From an uncultured Oscillospiraceae bacterium (lineage in GTDB: Bacteria; Bacillota; Clostridia; Oscillospirales; Oscillospiraceae), in contig CALWYP010000032.1 of NCBI GenBank assembly GCA_944385795.1, positions 1-55,525 on the forward strand: a DNA stretch of 55,525 nt, written 5' to 3'. Below the pieces are notes generated by a model. The model ran no database searches. It was given only the letters and a program-made list of their open reading frames with translations, and had not been told where the DNA came from. The translations under genes and the position numbers were made by a program. The stretch's first letter is position 1, and each line of letters begins with the position of its first letter. Positions 43,273 to 51,536 of the stretch are shown here, piece by piece.

Positions 43273-44418
43273 TTACAGCGTCACGAAGCCGCGCAGCACG
43301 TTGGCCAGCTGCTCGGGGGTGAGCGTATAGAATATGGCGGTGAGCGAGAATATGAGCGCCGTCACGGCCCGGCGGAAGTAGAGGTACGGCTTCTTCGCCT
43401 TCCGGCTGACCGTGGTGATGCCGCAGAGGTTCTCCACGGCGAGGATGGAGCCGTTGAAAAGGCCCTCTACGATGAACTGGGGCGTGAAGCCGTGCCAGAA
43501 GCCCATGACGAGCATGGTGCCGAAGCCTATCAGCGCGCCCTGGTATTTAGTGAGGCGCTTGCCGTTGAGCACGACGAAGATATGCTCGCGTATCCAGTCG
43601 GTGAGCGAGACGTGCCAGTTGCGCCAGAACTGCGTAAAGGAGGCCGCTTTAAGCGGCTTTTTGAAGTTCTCCGGCACTTTTAGGCCCATAAACCCGCCCA
43701 TGGCTATGGCTATGTCCGCGTAGCCGCTCATGTCCAGCCAGAAGAGGAAGTAGCTCACGAAGCAGGCCGCGAGGCTCCACCAGGGCCGCGGCGAGGCGGC
43801 CGCGAGCTTGTTCAGCAGCTCCGTCACCAGGGCGAGGACGACGGCCTTCTTGAAGTAGCCGCGTATGAGCCGCTTGAAATCCCGCGTCAGGCTCTCGCCC
43901 GTGATGGGCATGGGGCTGTTGAGGCTCGCCGCGAAGTCGCGGTAGCGTAGCACGGGCCCGGCGGTTATGACCGGGAAGAAGAGCATGTAGTTGGCGTAGG
44001 TCACAAGCGGGATACACTCGTCCGTGTAGTGGACGTAGTATACCGCGTCCACGGCCTTGAGCATGTTGTAGGCTATGCCGGTGAGGGCGAAGAGCATGGG
44101 CAGCTCCGGGAAAACCTCGCTCACGCGCAGGTAGAAGAAGGGCGCCGCGCAGACAAGGCAGCAGAGCACGAAGCAGAAGCTCTTCGCGCGCCTGAAGCGC
44201 CGGACGGCGTTGGCTATGAGCCAGGTCACAAGTGTGTAGCCCGTGTAGAAGACGGCCAGCCACTCGCTCACATAGGCGATAAGCGCTATGTCCACGAGTA
44301 CCAGGAAGCGGTCGAACTTGGCCTGCGACCAGTATCTGCGCGCGAAGAAAGAGCCCGCCGACCACAAAAGCGAGGCGGCGAGCATCCGCACGGCCGTATC
44401 GGCCTCAAGAAACCACAT
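43273..44418 (-). CDS. dltB: DltB-like MBOAT acyltransferase
   Basis: A 381-residue polytopic MBOAT protein. Seen: LFFPVITAGPVLRYRDFA, FWLDMSGYADIAIAMGGFMG, FTQFWRNWHVSLTDWIREHI and the catalytic His in MVMGFWHGFTPQFIVEGLFN. It passes the acyl group from the carrier protein across the membrane to the extracellular enzyme. The start ATG 44418 is 1 bp after the stop of the carrier protein gene, indicating coupling. Length matches DltB. Confidence 0.9.
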   Translation of the reverse strand: MWFLEADTAVRMLAASLLWSAGSFFARRYWSQAKFDRFLVLVDIALIAYVSEWLAVFYTGYTLVTWLIANAVRRFRRAKSFCFVLCCLVCAAPFFYLRVSEVFPELPMLFALTGIAYNMLKAVDAVYYVHYTDECIPLVTYANYMLFFPVITAGPVLRYRDFAASLNSPMPITGESLTRDFKRLIRGYFKKAVVLALVTELLNKLAAASPRPWWSLAACFVSYFLFWLDMSGYADIAIAMGGFMGLKVPENFKKPLKAASFTQFWRNWHVSLTDWIREHIFVVLNGKRLTKYQGALIGFGTMLVMGFWHGFTPQFIVEGLFNGSILAVENLCGITTVSRKAKKPYLYFRRAVTALIFSLTAIFYTLTPEQLANVLRGFVTL

Positions 44419-44421
44419 ACC

Positions 44422-44673
44422 TCAGCAGAGCCCCTTCTTGCGTCCCACTACCGCCGCTATCTCGTTGACCGTGTTCATGGGGTAGAGCGTTATGTCCTTC
44501 TGCGATATCTCCACGCCGAAGGCCTGCTCGGCGAAGGTTATCGTCTCCACCGCGCCCATGGAGTCCATGAAGCCGGTGTCGAAGAGGTTCACGTCGAGGC
44601 CATAGTCCGGGTCGTCGCCCACGTCGCAGCGCTCGCGTATAAATTCGTCCAGCCTGGAGGTTATCTCGTCCAT
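44422..44673 (-). CDS. dltC: DltC-like D-alanyl carrier protein
   Basis: An 83-residue acyl/aminoacyl carrier protein with the phosphopantetheine serine in FDTGFMDSMGAVETITFAEQ and an acidic helix pattern. DltC receives D-alanine from DltA and feeds DltB. It has its own near-consensus promoter (44709-44737) in the 69-bp gap after dltA and an AAAGGAG SD. Differs from the ACP at 10923 in its DSM motif and context. Confidence 0.9.
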   Translation of the reverse strand: MDEITSRLDEFIRERCDVGDDPDYGLDVNLFDTGFMDSMGAVETITFAEQAFGVEISQKDITLYPMNTVNEIAAVVGRKKGLC

Positions 44674-44708
44674 TATAAAAACGCTCCTTTTGTCCTTGAA
44701 TCTTTTGA

Positions 44709-44737
44709 ATTATAGCACTCCCGGCCCCGCCTGTCCA
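44709..44737 (-). promoter_or_regulatory. Internal promoter before the dltC-like gene
   Basis: Minus strand: -35 TGGACA (44732-44737), 17 bp, -10 TATAAT (44709-44714), 36 bp before the carrier-protein start. It would allow dltC-B-D-X to be made without the lipoprotein and dltA. Confidence 0.75.
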
Positions 44738-44742
44738 GCGCT

Positions 44743-46254
44743 TCAGTTCTCCTCAAGCCAGCGGGCGAGATAGACGCGGTCTATCTTGTCGTTGGCGTTA
44801 TGCGGGAGCTTTTCCATCGTCACCACGCGGCCGGGCATCATGTAGGCGGGTATGGCCCCGCGCAGCTCCTTCCTGACGGCGCGCATCGTTATCTCCTGCG
44901 CGGCCTCGAGGAAGAGGACTATCTCCTGCCTGGGCCTGTCGAAGACGGCGCAGACGTTCTCCGCCCCGGGCAGGAGGCGCGCCGCGGCCTCGATCTCGCC
45001 GAGCTCTATGCGGTTGCCGCGCAGCTTTATCTGCCCGTCGCGGCGGCCCGAGTACATGAGCTCCCCGCGCCCGTTCCACCAGCCGAGGTCGCCCGTGCGG
45101 TAATAGCGCGTGGGGTAGGCGGCGTTGTCGGGGTCGGGGACGAGGGCCTTGGCGGTCTTCTCCGGGTCGTTCCAGTAGCCGAGCAGGATGCCGGAGCCGG
45201 AGACGCAGATTTCGCCCGTCCCGCCGGGCTTGACGGGCCTTCCGTCCTCGCCGAGGAGCAGGACGCGCATGTCGGGCAGGGGCGAGCCTATGGGCAGGGG
45301 CTCGGCGTCCGAAAAATCCCTGTCCACGATATAGGCCGTGCAGACGTCCGTCTCCGTGGGGCCGTAGAGGTTGGCAAAAACCCTCCCGGGCAGGGCCCGG
45401 CGCCAGACGTTGAGCTGCTTGTTGGGCATGACCTCGCCGGCGAAGGCGATGGTCTTCAGCGCCGGGAGCTCCACGGAGCCCAGCGCGCCGGAATTGGCTA
45501 TGTTTATCATGACCGTCGGCACCCAGTAGATATGGGTGACGGCGTTGTCCGCCAGGAACTCGGGCAGCTTGTTCGGGAAGTGGAAGAGCGCCTCGGGCGT
45601 GAGTATGAGCTTGCCGCCGCAGCGCATCGCGCCGTAGACGTCCATGACGGAGACGTCGAAGTAGAGCGGGGCCTGGTTTGCTATGACGGTCCTGTCCGTC
45701 CAGCCGAAGGTCTTTTCGGCCCAGCGCGCGAAGAGCAGCACCCCGCGGTGCGGTATGGTGACGCCCTTTGGCGCGCCGGTGGAGCCCGAGGTGTACATGA
45801 TATATATGGGGTCGGAGTCCGTGACCGTGCCGAGCGCGGCGTCTATAAGCCTGCCGTCGGCCTCGCCGCGCGCGAGCGCGTCCATCGTAAAGACCCTGTA
45901 GCCGCCGGGTATGCCCTCCAGGTTCCCGGCCAGGGCTTCGTTGGTGACGACCGCCGAGGGGGCGAGGTTGGCTATTATCTTCTCCAGCCTCCCGCGCGGC
46001 GCGGCGGCGTCCGTGGGGACGTAGGGCCGCCCGGAGTACATGGCGGCGCAGAAGCCGGCCACCATGTCCGCGCTCTTGGGCAGGTAGACCATCACAGGCG
46101 CGCGGGATATGCCGGCGCGCATCAGGCCGGTCGCGGCGCGGCGCGCCCTGGCGCGCAGAGCGGCGTAGGTGTATTCAACCTCCCCGTCGCTGACGGCGGC
46201 GTTGTCCGGATACAGCTCAAAGGCCCGCTCGAGCAGGCATACGGCGCTGTTCAT
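44743..46254 (-). CDS. dltA: DltA-like D-alanine:carrier protein ligase (adenylation enzyme)
   Basis: A 503-residue ANL-superfamily adenylating enzyme. Motifs: P-loop YIMYTSGSTGAPKGVTIPHRG (A3), ANLYGPTETDV (A5), YRTGDLGWWNGRGELMYSGR (A7), GRRDGQIKLRGNRIELGEIE (A8) and the catalytic lysine in LPHNANDKIDR (A10). It activates an amino acid as the adenylate and loads it on the carrier protein. DltA is the best fit from length and neighbours, but a different amino or acyl substrate cannot be excluded by eye. It starts 4 bp after the lipoprotein gene stop. Confidence 0.88.
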   Translation of the reverse strand: MNSAVCLLERAFELYPDNAAVSDGEVEYTYAALRARARRAATGLMRAGISRAPVMVYLPKSADMVAGFCAAMYSGRPYVPTDAAAPRGRLEKIIANLAPSAVVTNEALAGNLEGIPGGYRVFTMDALARGEADGRLIDAALGTVTDSDPIYIMYTSGSTGAPKGVTIPHRGVLLFARWAEKTFGWTDRTVIANQAPLYFDVSVMDVYGAMRCGGKLILTPEALFHFPNKLPEFLADNAVTHIYWVPTVMINIANSGALGSVELPALKTIAFAGEVMPNKQLNVWRRALPGRVFANLYGPTETDVCTAYIVDRDFSDAEPLPIGSPLPDMRVLLLGEDGRPVKPGGTGEICVSGSGILLGYWNDPEKTAKALVPDPDNAAYPTRYYRTGDLGWWNGRGELMYSGRRDGQIKLRGNRIELGEIEAAARLLPGAENVCAVFDRPRQEIVLFLEAAQEITMRAVRKELRGAIPAYMMPGRVVTMEKLPHNANDKIDRVYLARWLEEN

Positions 46255-46258
46255 GCTT

Positions 46259-49252
46259 TTATTCCTCCCCCAGGTTTATAACTATGGTGCGCGGCTCGCT
46301 GCCGTAGCAGGTGAAGACCGTCTCGCCCGCCGCGCTCTCGCTCACGGCCCAGCCGGCGGCGTCCGTGGAGGCCTCGCCCATAACGGCCACCTGCATCATG
46401 CCGGCGTCCTTGAACTGCACCGTGGCGTAGCCGTCCTCAACAAGCACGGCCGCGGGCAGGTTTATGCGAGTGAGGTGCGCCGTCGCGGCCGGCTCGCCGC
46501 TCACAAGGCGCGCGGGCCGGGCGAGGGAGACGTATATGTCGTTCCCGTCGCGCCGCCAGACGCAGGCCTCGACGGCTATGTCCTCCTCCGCGAAGGCCTC
46601 GCCGAGGCTGACCCTGACGCCCGTGGAGCTCTGATAGTCCCCGTCGTACATGGCCGAGCGGTTGTGCTCCGCCCCGGCGCTGATGGTGACGTCGAGGCCG
46701 CCGCCGGAGCCGGCGTTCTCCACATCGGCAGTCATGTTGCAGGCCGCGGCCGAGGCGTACATGAGCTGGTCCTCCATCACGAAGTTGTAGCTGTGCTCCT
46801 GCCTGAAGGCCTCGACCTTCTCTATGGCCTCGCGCGTGCCCGCCTCGTCCGTCGCGGCGAAGTCGCAGTGGTAATAGACCGCGACGGGCATGTCCCAGCG
46901 GGCGGAGATGTCCGTCCAGGCGCTGTCCGAGTAGGGCAGGGTGGAGCAGTTTTGCAGCAGCATCGTGCGCTCGCCCTCCTCCGTCGTGAGGTAGAAGGGC
47001 AGGCTTATGACGTTGCGCGCGCTGGTCTGCGGGTACGGGTCCGGGTCGCCGGGCGCGGCGAAGCCGGTGTTGAAGAGTATGCCCGCGTCCCAGAGCGAGA
47101 CGAAGCTCTGCGTGGGCGAATTGGAGCTCGTGTACCAGGTGTGCTGGTTCGCGCCTATCCCCGACGTGTCCAGGCCGTAGGAGCGCATGGCCTCCAGATG
47201 GCGGCCGAGCTCGTAGGCCTCGCGCTCCGCCGAGGCGTAGCGGTTGGTGTAGAAGTGGACGCCGACGTAATAGCCCTGCTCCTTGAAGTAATCTAGCTGC
47301 TCCTGCAGCCCCTCGCGCGCGGGGAAATACTCGCTGTCTATGGGGTAGTTCACGCCGTATTCCAGGCAGCCGCAGACGAGGTCGGCGAGGCCGTCGCCGT
47401 CCAGGTCCGCGAAGCGCGGCACGCAGTTCGTGCCGAATTTGGCGTTGTAGTTGCCCTTGTAATTCATCTCGTCGAGCTCTATATAGCCCGCGCCGTCGAA
47501 GCCGGAACCGTTATTGATAAAGCGGGCGACATAGCCGTCGGAGGTGCCCACGGCCAGGTCGGCGAGGCCGTCGCCGTTCAGGTCGGTTATGCAGGGGGCG
47601 AGCCAGCTGCCCTCCACGGCCATGCCGGCGGGCTCCCCGGCGGTGCCCACTTCGAGGCCCCCGGCCGCCGAGCCGTAGTAGACGAGCAGGCGGCCCTCGT
47701 TGCTGCCCACGGCGAGGTCGGCCCGGCCGTCGCCGTCCAGGTCGCCTATGTCGGGCAGGGCCTGGCCCTCGAGCCCCGTCTCGAGCCAGAGCTCGGGCGG
47801 CGCGAACTCAAGGCCGCCCTCGCCGCGCAGGAGGTAGAGCTTGCCGTCCTGCGCGCCGCAGAGGATGTCGGTCACGCCGTCGCCGTCCACGTCGTAGGCC
47901 ACGGGCGCGCTGTACGCCTCCACGGAGCCGAGCTTCACGGCCTCCTCCGTCTTTATGCGCCCGTCGTAGCCGAGGCCGCGGAAGAAGTATATGCCTCCGT
48001 CCGCGCTGCCGGAGATTATGTCGGCGAGGCCGTCGCCGTCCAGGTCCGCCAGGCAGGGGTAGGCGCGCTGGTCGTATTTCGCATCGTCGATGAAGTAGCT
48101 GCCCCCGTCTTCCACCTCGTAGAGCGTGAGCCACTCCGCCCCGGCGGCGGCGTGCGTGCCCGAGGAATAGGCGCTCTCGTCCATGTCCATCTCAAAGCCC
48201 ATCGCGCCCTCGCCCTGGGCGAGCAGGCTTGTCACCGTCTCGGCGCGCAGGAACCAGGTATAGCTGTTCCGGATGAGGGTGTAGCTGGGGATTTGCAGGT
48301 AATCGCGCAGTATCTCGGCGAAAACGGCGCCGGAGCCGTTTTCAAAGCCCGTTATCTCCTCAAAGTGCAGCTCCCAGCTCATGGCCGGGCCGCCGTGGCT
48401 GCCGAAAACGCGCCAGACGCTGTAGCCGACGGAGCGCTTGAGCACGAAGGAGGCGAAGGCGCTCTCCAGTATCCTCGCGGCGGAGAGGGCCGTGTCGGAG
48501 AGGAAGCGCTGGCCGTCCGTGCGGTTTTCAAGCGTGGTGCCGAGGGTATAGTAGGGGTTGGGCAGCAGGCCCGAGCAGAAGAAGACCCAGCCCTCGCCGT
48601 AGCTGTTCACGGCGCTGAGCGCGAGGCCGTTCTTGGCGGCGATGGTCACCGCGGTGTCCGGCTCCATGCCCACTCCGCGCTCCAGGCCCTCGATCTCCGG
48701 GAACTCGGCGTAGGCCTCGTAGAGCGTGTAGAAGTCGCGGGTTATGTCCTGTATCTCGCTCAAATCCTCCCCGACCTCGGGGTATACCATGTGGTAGGGG
48801 TATTCCTCTACGGACGCGAAGCCCTTTGCGCCGAAGAATTCGGCCGGGAAGAAGTCGTAGAAGCCGTTCGTGCAGAAGACCGCGCCGCCGCTTCCGGCGA
48901 ACTCCGTTATACACTCCGCCAGGGCGGCGGCGTTGCGCGCCGTCATGATGCTCTCGTCGGGGTAGAGTATGTCGTACTCCTCCGCGAGCGCGCCGGAGCC
49001 CAGGTCCAGCGTGGAGACGTCCACCGCCTCGGCCTCCAGGCCCAGCAGCAGCGCCTGGCCGAAGCGGGAGAGCGTGTCGGCCCAGAGCCCGTCGTTGTTT
49101 TCGCCGTTATAGAGCACCGCGGCCCTGAGGCCGTAGTCCCCGCCGGCGGGCTCCGCCTCCGGCAGGGCGTTTTGCTTCACGCCGGACGCTCCGCAGCCGG
49201 CGAGGGATATGATGAGCGCGCAGGTAAGCGCGAGGGCAGCCAACCTTTTCAC
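46259..49252 (-). CDS. Large lipoprotein with FG-GAP/VCBS beta-propeller inserted between flanking domains
   Basis: A 997-residue secreted lipoprotein starting at GTG 49252 (AGGAGG 6 bp upstream; ATG eight codons earlier lacks an SD). Signal peptide ALALTCALIISLAGC with lipobox LAGC. The N-terminal region (about 40-260) is GATase-like in look (VLYNGENNDGLWADTL, DILYPDESIMTARN). About 270-390 follows as an uncharacterised domain. Five DxDGDGxxD repeats at about 400-625, with 50-60 residue spacing, form a beta-propeller. The last 370 residues contain YYVGVHFYTNRYASAEREAY, GANQHTWYTSS and MPVAVYYHCDF, suggesting a barrel-type carbohydrate-active domain, and a C-terminal beta sandwich. First gene of the dlt-like operon. 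Function not recognised. Confidence 0.82.
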   Translation of the reverse strand: MKRLAALALTCALIISLAGCGASGVKQNALPEAEPAGGDYGLRAAVLYNGENNDGLWADTLSRFGQALLLGLEAEAVDVSTLDLGSGALAEEYDILYPDESIMTARNAAALAECITEFAGSGGAVFCTNGFYDFFPAEFFGAKGFASVEEYPYHMVYPEVGEDLSEIQDITRDFYTLYEAYAEFPEIEGLERGVGMEPDTAVTIAAKNGLALSAVNSYGEGWVFFCSGLLPNPYYTLGTTLENRTDGQRFLSDTALSAARILESAFASFVLKRSVGYSVWRVFGSHGGPAMSWELHFEEITGFENGSGAVFAEILRDYLQIPSYTLIRNSYTWFLRAETVTSLLAQGEGAMGFEMDMDESAYSSGTHAAAGAEWLTLYEVEDGGSYFIDDAKYDQRAYPCLADLDGDGLADIISGSADGGIYFFRGLGYDGRIKTEEAVKLGSVEAYSAPVAYDVDGDGVTDILCGAQDGKLYLLRGEGGLEFAPPELWLETGLEGQALPDIGDLDGDGRADLAVGSNEGRLLVYYGSAAGGLEVGTAGEPAGMAVEGSWLAPCITDLNGDGLADLAVGTSDGYVARFINNGSGFDGAGYIELDEMNYKGNYNAKFGTNCVPRFADLDGDGLADLVCGCLEYGVNYPIDSEYFPAREGLQEQLDYFKEQGYYVGVHFYTNRYASAEREAYELGRHLEAMRSYGLDTSGIGANQHTWYTSSNSPTQSFVSLWDAGILFNTGFAAPGDPDPYPQTSARNVISLPFYLTTEEGERTMLLQNCSTLPYSDSAWTDISARWDMPVAVYYHCDFAATDEAGTREAIEKVEAFRQEHSYNFVMEDQLMYASAAACNMTADVENAGSGGGLDVTISAGAEHNRSAMYDGDYQSSTGVRVSLGEAFAEEDIAVEACVWRRDGNDIYVSLARPARLVSGEPAATAHLTRINLPAAVLVEDGYATVQFKDAGMMQVAVMGEASTDAAGWAVSESAAGETVFTCYGSEPRTIVINLGEE

Positions 49253-49286
49253 GGGGCACCTCCTGAGAAATTCCACAATCTATAGT

Positions 49287-49315
49287 ATTCTATCACGTCC
49301 CGCGGCTTATTGCAA
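49287..49315 (-). promoter_or_regulatory. Promoter of the lipoprotein-dlt operon
   Basis: Minus strand: -35 TTGCAA (49310-49315), 17 bp, -10 TAGAAT (49287-49292), 34 bp before the GTG start. Confidence 0.75.
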
Positions 49316-49343
49316 CGAACTTGCGCTCCGCCGCCGCGGGCGC

Positions 49344-49372
49344 TTGTATATGACGGCCCGGCGTGGTAAAAT
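49344..49372 (+). promoter_or_regulatory. Promoter of the flavodoxin/ferredoxin gene
   Basis: -35 TTGTAT (49344-49349), 17 bp, -10 TAAAAT (49367-49372), 30 bp before the ATG. Divergent from the lipoprotein promoter. Confidence 0.6.
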
Positions 49373-49402
49373 GTTGCCGACAACGCTTCTGGAGGGACCA
49401 GC

Positions 49403-50167
49403 ATGACATTAAATTCCGTATCCGCGCTGTATTTCTCCCCCGGCGGCTCCACCCGCGCCGCCGCCCGCGCCGTCGCCGGAGGGGCCGGCGGCGAGTACCG
49501 CGACTGCGACTTTACTTCCCGAGCGGACTCCCTGGGCTTCGGCGAAAACGACCTCGTCGTCTTCGCCGCCCCCGTCTTCGGCGGGCGCATACCCGCCCCC
49601 TTCGCCGGCTTCCTGGACTCCGTGACCGGGCGCGGCTCCCCCGCCGTGGTCCTAGCCGTCTACGGCAACCGCGACTACGACGACGCCCTGCTCGAGCTGG
49701 CCGGCTGCGTAAAGGCCCGCGGCTTCAGGGTCGTCGCCGCCGGCGCCTTCATCGCCCGCCACTCCATGGTGCCGGAGATAGCCTCCGGCCGCCCCGACGC
49801 CGCGGACAGGGACGCCATGGCCGCCTTCGGCGCGGCGGTGCGCGCCAAGCTCGCCGCGGACGATTTCTCCGAGCCCGCCATCCCGGGCGGCCGCCCATAT
49901 AAGGAGTACAACGGCGTGCCGCTGCACCCGTCCGCCAACAGGCAGCGCTGCGTCAAGTGCGGCAAATGCGCGCGCGAGTGCCCCGTCGGGGCCATACCCG
50001 AGGACGCGCCGTACAGGACCGACAACAAGAAGTGCATAACCTGTATGCACTGCGTCTGCGCCTGCCCCAACTACGCGCGCGGCCTCAACCCCTTGATGCT
50101 CGCCGCCACGCGCACGATGCTGAAAAAGGCCTGCGCCGCGCGCAGGGAGCCGGAAACCTTCATATGA
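49403..50167 (+). CDS. EFR1-type flavodoxin/ferredoxin fusion protein
   Basis: A 254-residue cytoplasmic electron carrier. Residues 1-160 are a flavodoxin-like domain (ALYFSPGGSTRAAARAVAGG phosphate loop; VFAAPVFGGRIP). Residues 180-230 carry two 4Fe-4S clusters, CVKCGKCARECPVGAI and CITCMHCVCACPNYARGL. Single gene with its own promoter, SD GGAGGG and a palindromic terminator. Partner enzyme unknown; such fusions are common in anaerobic Clostridia. Confidence 0.92.
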   Translation: MTLNSVSALYFSPGGSTRAAARAVAGGAGGEYRDCDFTSRADSLGFGENDLVVFAAPVFGGRIPAPFAGFLDSVTGRGSPAVVLAVYGNRDYDDALLELAGCVKARGFRVVAAGAFIARHSMVPEIASGRPDAADRDAMAAFGAAVRAKLAADDFSEPAIPGGRPYKEYNGVPLHPSANRQRCVKCGKCARECPVGAIPEDAPYRTDNKKCITCMHCVCACPNYARGLNPLMLAATRTMLKKACAARREPETFI

Positions 50168-50173
50168 GCAAAC

Positions 50174-50201
50174 AAGCCGCCGGGAGGCCTCCCGGCGGCT
50201 T
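50174..50201. terminator. Bidirectional palindromic terminator
   Basis: A perfect 28-bp palindrome between convergent genes. The T content on either side is modest, so efficiency is uncertain. Confidence 0.65.
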
Positions 50202-50211
50202 TGTGCTCCGT

Positions 50212-50826
50212 TCATTTGTTCAGCTCGGCCACTATGTCGGCCACTATGTCGGCGCAGTGGTCCACGCCCAGGCGGCCCGAGTCCAGGGTGATGTCGTAAT
50301 TCTCCGCCGCGCCCCAGATCTTGCCCGTGTAGTGCCGGTAATAGGTGCGGCGCTTGTCGTCCTTCTCCTTGAGGCGCTTGGCCGGCTTATCCAGCGTCTC
50401 GCCGTAGAGGCGGACGATGCGGTCGGCGCGGAATTCCTGGCTGGCGTGGACAAAGATGTTCAGCACGTCCGTCCTGTCGCGCAGGATGTAGTCGGCGCAG
50501 CGGCCGACGACCACGCAGCGGCCCTTCTCGGCGAGGTCGCGGATGACGTTGTTCTGCACTATGTAGAGCTGGTCGGAAACCGGCAGGGTGCCGGGGTTGC
50601 GGCCGCTCTCCGCGCTCATGGCCCAGTTGAAGAGGAACGAGTTCGTCGAGCAGGCGTACTCCCCGCTGTCGAGCACATAGCTCTCCGCAAGGCCGCTCTC
50701 TGCGGCTATCTTCTTTACCAGCTCCTTGTCGTAGTAGGCCCAGCCGAGCTTCTCCGCCACAAGTTTGGCGACGCTGCGCCCGCCGGAGCCGAACTGGCGG
50801 CTGACCGTGATTACCTTGATACTCAT
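50212..50826 (-). CDS. Cytidylate kinase-like P-loop protein
   Basis: A 204-residue P-loop kinase of the cytidylate-kinase-like family often found in Clostridia. Start ATG 50826 (MSIKVITVSRQFGSGGRSVA). The P-loop reads SRQFGSGGRSVAKLVAEKLG, followed by YDKELVKKIAAESG, a GRCADYILRD segment and a basic lid (KPAKRLKEKDDKRRTYYRHY). True CMP kinases keep the same fold, but this family is distinct and its substrate is not established. SD AGGAGG, promoter at 50850-50877. Confidence 0.88.
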   Translation of the reverse strand: MSIKVITVSRQFGSGGRSVAKLVAEKLGWAYYDKELVKKIAAESGLAESYVLDSGEYACSTNSFLFNWAMSAESGRNPGTLPVSDQLYIVQNNVIRDLAEKGRCVVVGRCADYILRDRTDVLNIFVHASQEFRADRIVRLYGETLDKPAKRLKEKDDKRRTYYRHYTGKIWGAAENYDITLDSGRLGVDHCADIVADIVAELNK

Positions 50827-50849
50827 TGTAACTCCCCTCCTTTGCATCC

Positions 50850-50877
50850 ATTATAACACAGTCCGCAGCTTTTTCAA
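50850..50877 (-). promoter_or_regulatory. Promoter of the cytidylate kinase-like gene
   Basis: Minus strand: -35 TTGAAA (50872-50877), 16 bp, -10 TATAAT (50850-50855). Confidence 0.75.
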
Positions 50878-50907
50878 ATAAAAACGCTCCTGAACGGAAA
50901 TTTCCCT

Positions 50908-50936
50908 TTGCCGGGGCGCGGATTTTGTGGTATTAT
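50908..50936 (+). promoter_or_regulatory. Promoter of the CarD-like gene
   Basis: -35 TTGCCG (50908-50913), 17 bp, -10 TATTAT (50931-50936). Transcription would start near 50943, immediately before the leader hairpin. Confidence 0.65.
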
Positions 50937-50953
50937 GTATGTGTAATAGAGCT

Positions 50954-50981
50954 CCGGGGCCGGCGGCCCCGGCGAATTTTT
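50954..50981 (+). promoter_or_regulatory. Terminator-like hairpin in the leader of the CarD-like gene
   Basis: CCGGGGCC (50954-50961) and GGCCCCGG (50965-50972) with a 3-nt loop, then AATTTTT (50975-50981). It lies between promoter and SD, so it could act as an attenuator or as a 5' stabilising stem. Confidence 0.55.
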
Positions 50982-51000
50982 GTAAATGGAGGCGCTTTCG

Positions 51001-51504
51001 GTGTATTCAGTGGGGGACTTGTTGGTTTACGGCGGCACGGGCGTGTGCGAGGTCGAGGCGGTCGAGGCCAGGCGCGGCGCCGACGGCTCGGCGCGCAGCT
51101 ATTACCTGCTCCGGCCCCTTTACCAGAGCGGCACCATCTCCGTGCCCGTGGACGGCAAGGTCTTCATGCGCCCGGTAATCTCCCGCGGCGAGGCCGAGGC
51201 CATCATCGACGCCATGCCCGGCATGGAGGCCGAGGACATACACGAGCGCAACTTCACCCAGCTCGCCGCCCATTACCAGCAGCTGCTGTGCTCGCACAAG
51301 TGCTCGGACATAGCCGGGCTGGTGGTCAGCATCCACGCCAAGAAGCGCGCCGCCGAACGGGTGGGCCGCCGCTTCGGCCAGGTGGACGCCCGCTTCATGA
51401 AGCGGGCCGAGACGCTGCTCTACGGCGAATTCGCCGCCGCTCTCGGCATCCCCTACGAGGATGTGGAGGGCTACATAACGGACAGGGTGGCGGGAACAGA
51501 GTAA
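51001..51504 (+). CDS. CarD-like transcriptional regulator
   Basis: A 167-residue protein starting at GTG 51001 (GGAGG at 50988-50992), giving the family N-terminus YSVGDLLVYGGTGVCEVEAV of the CarD/TRCF RNA-polymerase-binding Tudor domain. The C-terminal helical part (about 75-165, RNFTQLAAHYQQLL, KKRAAERVGRRFGQVDARFM) is like CarD and may touch promoter DNA. Clostridial CarD-like proteins of this size modulate transcription initiation. The ATG at 50986 overlaps the SD and is rejected. Followed by a terminator and the hairpin array. Confidence 0.9.
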   Translation: MYSVGDLLVYGGTGVCEVEAVEARRGADGSARSYYLLRPLYQSGTISVPVDGKVFMRPVISRGEAEAIIDAMPGMEAEDIHERNFTQLAAHYQQLLCSHKCSDIAGLVVSIHAKKRAAERVGRRFGQVDARFMKRAETLLYGEFAAALGIPYEDVEGYITDRVAGTE

Positions 51505-51512
51505 AAAACGAA

Positions 51513-51536
51513 AAAGGACGCCGCGAGGCGTCCTTT
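51513..51536 (+). terminator. Terminator of the CarD-like gene
   Basis: AAAGGACGCC/GGCGTCCTTT, 10-bp stem with GCGA loop (51513-51536). The same hairpin recurs at 51774-51796 with a T5 tail. Confidence 0.75.
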
